Shown: positions 42,813 to 47,093 of the stretch, piece after piece
Position numbering within the stretch: the stretch's first letter is position 1
Layout: every line of letters begins with the position of its first letter
Origin: Mastigamoeba balamuthi
Taxonomy: Eukaryota; Evosea; Mastigamoebida; Mastigamoebidae
Direction of reading: 5' to 3'
Assembly (NCBI GenBank): GCA_902651635.1
Contig: CACRSC010000019.1
Span: 274,745-321,837 of the forward strand
DNA: 47,093 nt
Translations under genes and position numbers: made by a program
Notes under the pieces: model-generated
The model's input: only the letters and a program-made list of their open reading frames with translations
What the model was told of the DNA's origin: nothing
Database searches by the model: none

Positions 42813-43469
42813 GAAGATATTCAAAGTGCCTCTTCCTCTGCTGCCGTTACGTACCATACCATCACTGCGGCAGCCTGTTCTGTAGTCCAGCTTGCCGGAA
42901 ATCTTCCTTCAGCAATACGGGACATGTGCTGTAGCACGGAGTATGCAAAGGCTGTTTGCTTGCTGTGCTTCAATTTACTCTCACTAACACTCTTGGATGC
43001 CTTCAAGTTCCCACCAACAAGTGATGCACCCGGTCTTGCCCTCCATGTGTTCAATCACCAGTGATAAAACTCTTATTATAATTTCAGAGGCCCTCGAGGG
43101 CATTTACAACATCAATTGCTATCACCAAGTCCTTCTTACACGCACTCACACCAATCGGCTTTACCTATCTGTCAAGGATGTAGCAGATGATCCAGATCAC
43201 TTTGTGATTTGCCGCCAGCTGAAGAAGCTGCAAAGCGACTCTTTGCTAGACAACCTGGTCAACATGATGCTTAGGTCATGTTGCACCTTCTTCTGCACCC
43301 TGTGACTTGCTCCTCTCACTGTCATAGAGCTCCGAAGGTTCTGGCTCTTAATATCCACTGCAGAGACAGCAGCTGCACTATTCAGCCAGTTGCAATACAG
43401 ACAGATCTGATCCAGTCTTACAATGTATCCAGTAGACCCACAGTGGATTGCATACATTTGCCTCAATGA
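42813..43469 (+). CDS. Unknown plus-strand protein, three 3' exons
   Basis: Exons ~42813-43046, 43090-43274 and 43328-43469 close in phase and end TGA. Segments: EDIQSASSSAAVTYHTITAA, DMCCSTEYAKAVCLLCFNLL, EGIYNINCYHQVLLTRTHTN, DDPDHFVICRQLKKLQSDSL and PVAIQTDLIQSYNVSSRPTV. The 5' end is not clear (an upstream intron 42782-42815 is possible). The family is unrecognised. It is divergent from the large minus-strand gene. A minus-strand frame at 43054-42821 is also open but has no matching introns. Confidence 0.5.
43047..43089 (+). other. 43-nt plus-strand intron containing the palindrome
   Basis: Starts GTGTT, then CAATCACCAGTGATAA, and ends TTTCAGAG. Its removal joins PGLALH to ALEGIYNINC in phase 0. 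Confidence 0.65.
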
Positions 43470-43619
43470 CTTTGTTGCTATCACTGGACTGTCATGCAAC
43501 ACGTGCATGTCTCACTTCCGCTCTGCTTCAATTGAGTACAAGCTTATCACTGGCAATAGTCTGACTTTTCATTCCAGGCCCAATCCTATGAATTCAGTTG
43601 CCCTTAACACGTCAAGCAT

Positions 43620-43950
43620 GTTGCGGTGCATAGCGAAGGCTTGCGTAGTGATGCATAGTGAATGGTCGAACTATGCACCACTACACAGGCCTTCACTATG
43701 TGCCACTACATAAGGTTCACTACAGTGCGTAGCAGAGGGTGTATAGCAGTGCGTAGTTCTACCATCTGCTATGCACTGCTACATAAGCCTTTACTATGTG
43801 CCGCTATGCAGGGTCTGCTATACTGTGTAGTGGAGGGTGTGTAGTGGTGCGTAGTTCTACCATCCGCTATGCACTGCTACACAGTCTGCCGCTATGCACT
43901 GCTACGCAGGGTCTGCTACAGTATGTAGTGGAACCATTTACTACAGGCAG
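43620..43950. repeat. CGTAGCGG-type repeat array (3)
   Basis: Same word set as at 37425-37745 and followed by the same flank (GTAGTGGAACCATT, then ACTACAGGCAGG, TCCCTGAATCAATTG), so the two arrays are part of one larger duplication. Confidence 0.78.
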
Positions 43951-44093
43951 GCTGTTCCCCTCCCTGAATCAATTGCAATACATATGAAATGAAATTGAAT
44001 CGATCAATCATTGTTTTTGGTGTCATTATGAGAGAGGGAGCAGGCAGCTTCAATCTGGAAGGAGAGTCTGTTTATAATGAACAGAAAAGGAAT

Positions 44094-44309
44094 TCAGTGT
44101 GTGGCATGGGACCCTGCTGCAGCTGCAGGAGCTGCAGGAGGAGCAGCTGCAGCAGCTGCAGTCTTGGTGCCGGTCTGCTCCTTGAGGTCCATGGCCTGGA
44201 GAACAGCCGGGTCATGCTGTGCCTGGGTCTCTTCGCCCTTGTTGTGGGCGGGGACTCTGCATGGGATGAGCTCGCCCTGCCCCTCCTGCATAAAATTGTA
44301 AGTCATCAA
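44094..44309 (-). other. Possible separate 3' exon, Ala/Pro-rich
   Basis: After an acceptor-like TTTTATGCAG (minus strand) the frame reads GQGELIPCRVPAHNKGEE, then VLQAMDLKEQTGTKT, then an Ala-rich run ending SHATH TGA. Conserved, with frameshift, at 38.1-37.9 kb. It is either an alternative last exon or a separate small gene following the stop at 44331. Confidence 0.4.
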
Positions 44310-44330
44310 AAAGGAAAGAAAGGGAAGAAC

Positions 44331-45170
44331 TCATGACTCATTGGAGCACTGGTTCTGCCAGACAGCCTGGATGTGCTTGCAGACCCCCTTGCGAACAGTG
44401 GGGTTCTCTGCAAAGAACGTTACAAACTCAGGAGGCCAGACTGCCTGAATGATTTCGTCAAAGTGCATGTGGGCATTTGTCCTGTTAATGGATAGTTAGT
44501 ATTAGGAAAACAATTGTAATGAAAAACCCACTTCCACTCGGGATGGTCCTTGAACAGTGGTGTGTTGTTGGCCTTTGTCCACTGCTCTATCTGCGCAACA
44601 ATGGGCTGAGCCATTATTGCAGACAGAGCACTGGAGAAAGGGCCACTCTCGGGAGGGAGGTTGCCCAATCCAGGGACTGTGTAAGCAATAATTAGTATCA
44701 AACCTCAGAAGAAAAAAAGGGCACATACCGGGAATGCTGCACATGATCTTCTCCCTGAGGGTCAGATCCCTTGCCTGCCTGCTGGAGTCCACGCTCTGCT
44801 GCAGCACGTCCAACCTTTTTGTTTGAAATATTAATGTTAGAGTGTTTTTGAGAGAAAAAGAAGAGAGAAGGGGCCTACCAGTTTATCAGTTCATGGAACG
44901 TAGCAGCATTGAGTATCTGCAGGCCCTTGATGCCTGCCCTGACGTCTCCAAACGTGCAGGGCTGGGCTGTATGCTCCAAAGACGGCTCGAGGTTGAAGGA
45001 GAAGAGCAGCTCACGTGCCCTTCCCATCATGTTCACGATGTGCTGCTGCTCCTGTGCTGCTGCATGTTCCTCTGCTGCTGCTGCTTCATCATGTACCCTG
45101 GTGGGCACCCTCCTGTACTCCTCGCTGCTGACCTGCTGCTTCTCATCACTGGAGAGTTCGGGCTCGCTGG
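44331..45170 (-). CDS. Unknown Glu/Ala-rich multi-exon protein (intact paralogue)
   Basis: Minus-strand exons: 45170-44879 (ASEPELSSDEKQQVSSEEYR; HIVNMMGRARELLFSFNLEP; DVRAGIKGLQILNAATFHEL), then LDVLQQSVDSSRQARDLTLR at ~44813, then SALSAIMAQPIVAQIEQWTK at ~44660, then AHMHFDEIIQAVWPPEFVTF with NPTVRKGVCKHIQAVWQNQC, ending SNES TGA at 44331. Introns are short and AT-rich with GT-AG ends. A Ser/Lys-rich 5' exon (TSSQAAESKKKKEDKKQRTK) may lie at 45.77-45.65 kb, in which case the MITE at 45.2-45.56 kb sits inside an intron. Family unknown; a shortened copy is at 37.8-38.4 kb. Confidence 0.58.
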
Positions 45171-45196
45171 CTGACACAGCACAAGCAGCACCTCCA

Positions 45197-45559
45197 ATAT
45201 GTCTTTGCAGCCAAACGTACCATTTTACCAGTTTCACTGAAAAAACTAAGTACGAAAAAAATGTCGTTTTAAAACGACTTTTTCATGTGTCGCTTTCGCG
45301 ACAGTTGAAAAAGTGTCGCTTTCGCGACAATGACGTCAAATTTGGAATTGGCGAAAACAGGAATCAATTGCTTATCGATTTGCGCATTATTGGAATTTAT
45401 GAAAATGGGAATTGTTTTCATTTCTATATGTCCATTATGAGTTATTTACACTGACTTAGTTTTTTCTTATTTTTCAAATGTCGTTTTAAAACGACTTTTT
45501 CACTTTTTGGTGTTTTTCATGAAACTGGTAAAATGGTACGTTTGGCTGTAAAGACATAT
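45197..45559. mobile_element. 363-bp MITE with 40-bp terminal inverted repeats and internal palindromes
   Basis: Left end 45197-45236 (ATATGTCTTTGCAGCCAAAC, then GTACCATTTTACCAGTTTCA) is repeated inverted at 45520-45559 with one mismatch. The interior has two copies of GTCGTTTTAAAACGAC (about 45264 and 45480), near the ends in mirror-like position, and two tandem TGTCGCTTTCGCGACA hairpins at about 45286-45328. No coding capacity. A solo end occurs at 33721. The terminal TTTGCAG gives a ready-made splice acceptor when read in the plus direction. Confidence 0.85.
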
Positions 45560-45849
45560 GTTTAAGGAAAAAGTGTTTGTTAGAGGGAAAAAGAGTCACA
45601 GGGTTCTACGTACCTCCCGTCGCAAACATTGCCTCGGGTTCAAGGACAAGGGGGTGGTGGAATGATGGTGATGATAGGCCCAGTGCAGCCCTTGGTCCTC
45701 TGTTTCTTGTCCTCCTTCTTCTTCTTGCTCTCTGCCGCCTGAGAGCTGGTGCTCTGCGCTTTTAGCTTGGAGCGGCTTGTTTTGTGAAGAATAAAAAGCT
45801 CACAAATGACATCATAGGGATTTGTGTTTAAGCAGGAGAAATCGGTTTA

Positions 45850-46440
45850 TACTTCCACTACAGTGTGTAGTGGACCCTTCGCTATGCACTGTAGTGGTAC
45901 TTTGTGCATAGTGGCACATAGCGGAACATGCTATAGCGCATTCCGCTACGTGTCACTACATTTATACTTCTGCTACAGTGTGTAGTGGACCCTTCACTAT
46001 GCACTGTAGTGGCACTCTGTGCATAGCAGCACATAGCAGAACGCACTATAGTGCATTCTGCTACACGTTGCTACATTTATACACGTCGATCACGTTTACG
46101 TTCCGTAGCGGAAGCAACTCCGCTACATGCTGCTATACAGACCTCCGCTCCACACTGTAGCGGAAGCAGAAAAGCGTAGTAGCATGTAGTGGAAGGTGTG
46201 TAGCGGCATGTAGCGGAGCATGTGTGTAGCGGTGCATAGTGGACCCACATGTAGTGGCATGTAGCGGAGGATTGGCGTAGCGGCACGTAGCGGACCCACA
46301 TGTAGCGGCATGTAGCAGAGGATTGGAGTAGCGGCACGTAGCAGACCCCTATGTAGCAGAGTGTAGCAAAAGGCTGTGTTGCAACAGTGTGTAGCAGAGG
46401 CTGTGTAGCAGCATGTAGCAGAAGTCTATGTGATTCAGTG
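45850..46440. repeat. CGTAGCGG-type repeat array (4, largest)
   Basis: First two ~110-bp direct units (45855-45965 and 45965-46080: CTTC-GCTACAGTGTGTAGTGGA, CCCTTC, ACTATGCACTGTAGTGG...). Then about twenty head-to-tail GTAGCGG words (46120-46430) in the pattern GTAGCGGCATGTAGCGG. Variants replace CG by TG or CA (GTAGTGG, GTAGCAG). Confidence 0.82.
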
Positions 46441-46505
46441 GCAGATAGTTATTTTAGTTTATGTCATTTGTGTGCTGTGCTAGCTGGACAGACAGGTGAG
46501 CAGTA

Positions 46506-47093
46506 ATGCAGAGGGAAGCAGGTTCTCAGGAAGCCACAGCAGGTGGGCCTTGTGCACTGATGGCATTGAGGCAACATCAGGGAGATGTTGCCTGGGAGCA
46601 CAAGGCATACTGCTGCAGTGCATGTGACAGGTACTACATGTCGCAGTATCACCTGCAGAGGGCTGGGCACATAGGCAGTCACCATCGCCCCGAGAAATGG
46701 AATGCAACATCAGGCAGATGGTCTGCTCTGATCGTTGCAGACAGGGCAGCTGCCTGGAGCCAGGCCAAAGCAGCAGAGAACAAACGCCAGTTTGTTGTGG
46801 ACAGCACAGGTATTTTATTAAGACCACTATTCAATTTAAATCACATTATTAACAATTACCAGAGCAGCAAAGAGAGAGTGGAGCCACATTAGTCAGTCCA
46901 GGCAGTTTGCTGCCATAGTGGCTGAGGCAGCAATGGAGGGCATGCTGGATGAGGAACAGCAGCCGAGGACAGCCCATGAAGAGGAAGCACCACAGCTGGA
47001 AGGAGACAAGGGTCGTTGTGGGAAAATGGCAGAAGACAGGCAGAGAACAGCTGCCTTGTGCCTAGGCAGCCAGGTCGAACAGGAGGGAAGCTC
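46506..47093 (+). CDS. Zinc-finger-like unknown protein (3' end outside window)
   Basis: Exon 1 46506-46809 and exon 2 from 46865 (phase 1, acceptor CAGAG) stay open to the window edge. The first exon contains YCCSACDRYYMSQYHLQRAG followed by HIGSHH, a C-x2-C ... H-x3-H arrangement close to a C2H2 zinc finger with a slightly long loop. The second exon reads AAIVAEAAMEGMLDEEQQPR and an acidic stretch. It could be a DNA-binding protein or part of a transposable element. No further domain visible. Confidence 0.5.

Larger units (their letters stand above)
40766..43559. repeat. Cluster of nine 16-bp palindromes (ideal TTATCGCCGGCGATAA)
   Basis: Copies at 40766-40783, 41378-41395, 42303-42318, 42381-42396, 42457-42472, 42500-42515, 42737-42752, 43052-43067 and 43544-43559. 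Cores are ATCGCCAGCGAT, ATTGCCGGCGAT, ATCGCCGGTGAT, ATCACTGGTGAT, ATTGCCAGTGAT, ATCACCAGCAAT, ATCACTGGCAAT and similar. All keep the pattern AT-(CG)-C-(CG)-G-(CG)-AT, with each CG replaced by TG or CA in different copies. Confidence 0.85.

Noticed and set aside
42821-43054. Minus-strand protein WRARPGASLVGGNLKASKSV
   Set aside because: Open and plausible by composition, but the plus strand gives a three-exon structure closing in phase through the palindromic intron, so plus is preferred; not fully excluded.
40766-43559. CRISPR-like array from regularly named palindromes
   Set aside because: Spacing is irregular (tens to hundreds of bases), the copies lie inside eukaryotic genes and introns, and no cas genes exist.
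46120-46430. Telomeric repeat array
   Set aside because: The word GTAGCGG with variable spacing and both orientations does not match known short telomere units, and genes follow it.

Overview
The window is eukaryotic nuclear DNA from a protist, not bacterial. The genes are split by many short GT-AG introns (about 35-400 nt, often with GTGCG-type donors). They encode eukaryote-specific proteins: BAR/PH/RhoGAP, GRIP golgin, Rh-family channel, diaphanous-type formin, Mnd1, chromodomain and U-box proteins. A unicellular, possibly amoebozoan-like organism would fit, but I cannot fix the lineage from sequence alone.

Layout. 1-651 is the 3' part of a Pro/Ala-rich U-box gene. 1165-1600 is a MITE-like element with terminal inverted repeats. 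1660-23492 is a compact, GC-rich, ordinary gene block: BAR-PH-RhoGAP (+), GRIP coiled-coil protein (-), Rh/ammonium channel (-), type I membrane protein (-), unknown acidic/Ala-rich protein (+), multi-pass membrane protein (+), chromodomain protein (+), formin (-) and MND1 (+). Most exon structures here close in frame across all junctions. Several products (RhoGAP, formin, U-box) point to cytoskeletal and ubiquitin signalling, but the neighbourhood does not look like one pathway.

23563-33567 is a recently rearranged duplication zone. One two-exon gene family (nuclear-signal-like first exon, Pro/Ala repeat, then one of two unrelated C-terminal modules) occurs five times including the copy at position 1. 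Two copies form a nearly perfect 1,356-bp inverted repeat around a 2.85-kb spacer. A broken MND1 3' copy precedes the last family member. A DGAT2-like acyltransferase lacking its HPHG segment and a frameshifted ORF lie between.

33.6-47.1 kb is compositionally different: AT-richer, with lineage-specific intron-rich genes, a decayed non-LTR retrotransposon reverse transcriptase, MITEs and arrays of CGTAGCGG-like repeats. Its most unusual feature is a 16-bp palindrome (ideal form TTATCGCCGGCGATAA) present nine times in 2.8 kb. Four copies sit near an end of short introns whose removal restores or suits the reading frame; other copies lie in exons in frame. Nearly all differences between copies are CpG to TpG/CpA changes. 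Related palindromes occur inside the TIR element at 1.2-1.6 kb, which suggests a mobile, intron-generating (introner-like) repeat in a genome with methylation-type CpG decay.
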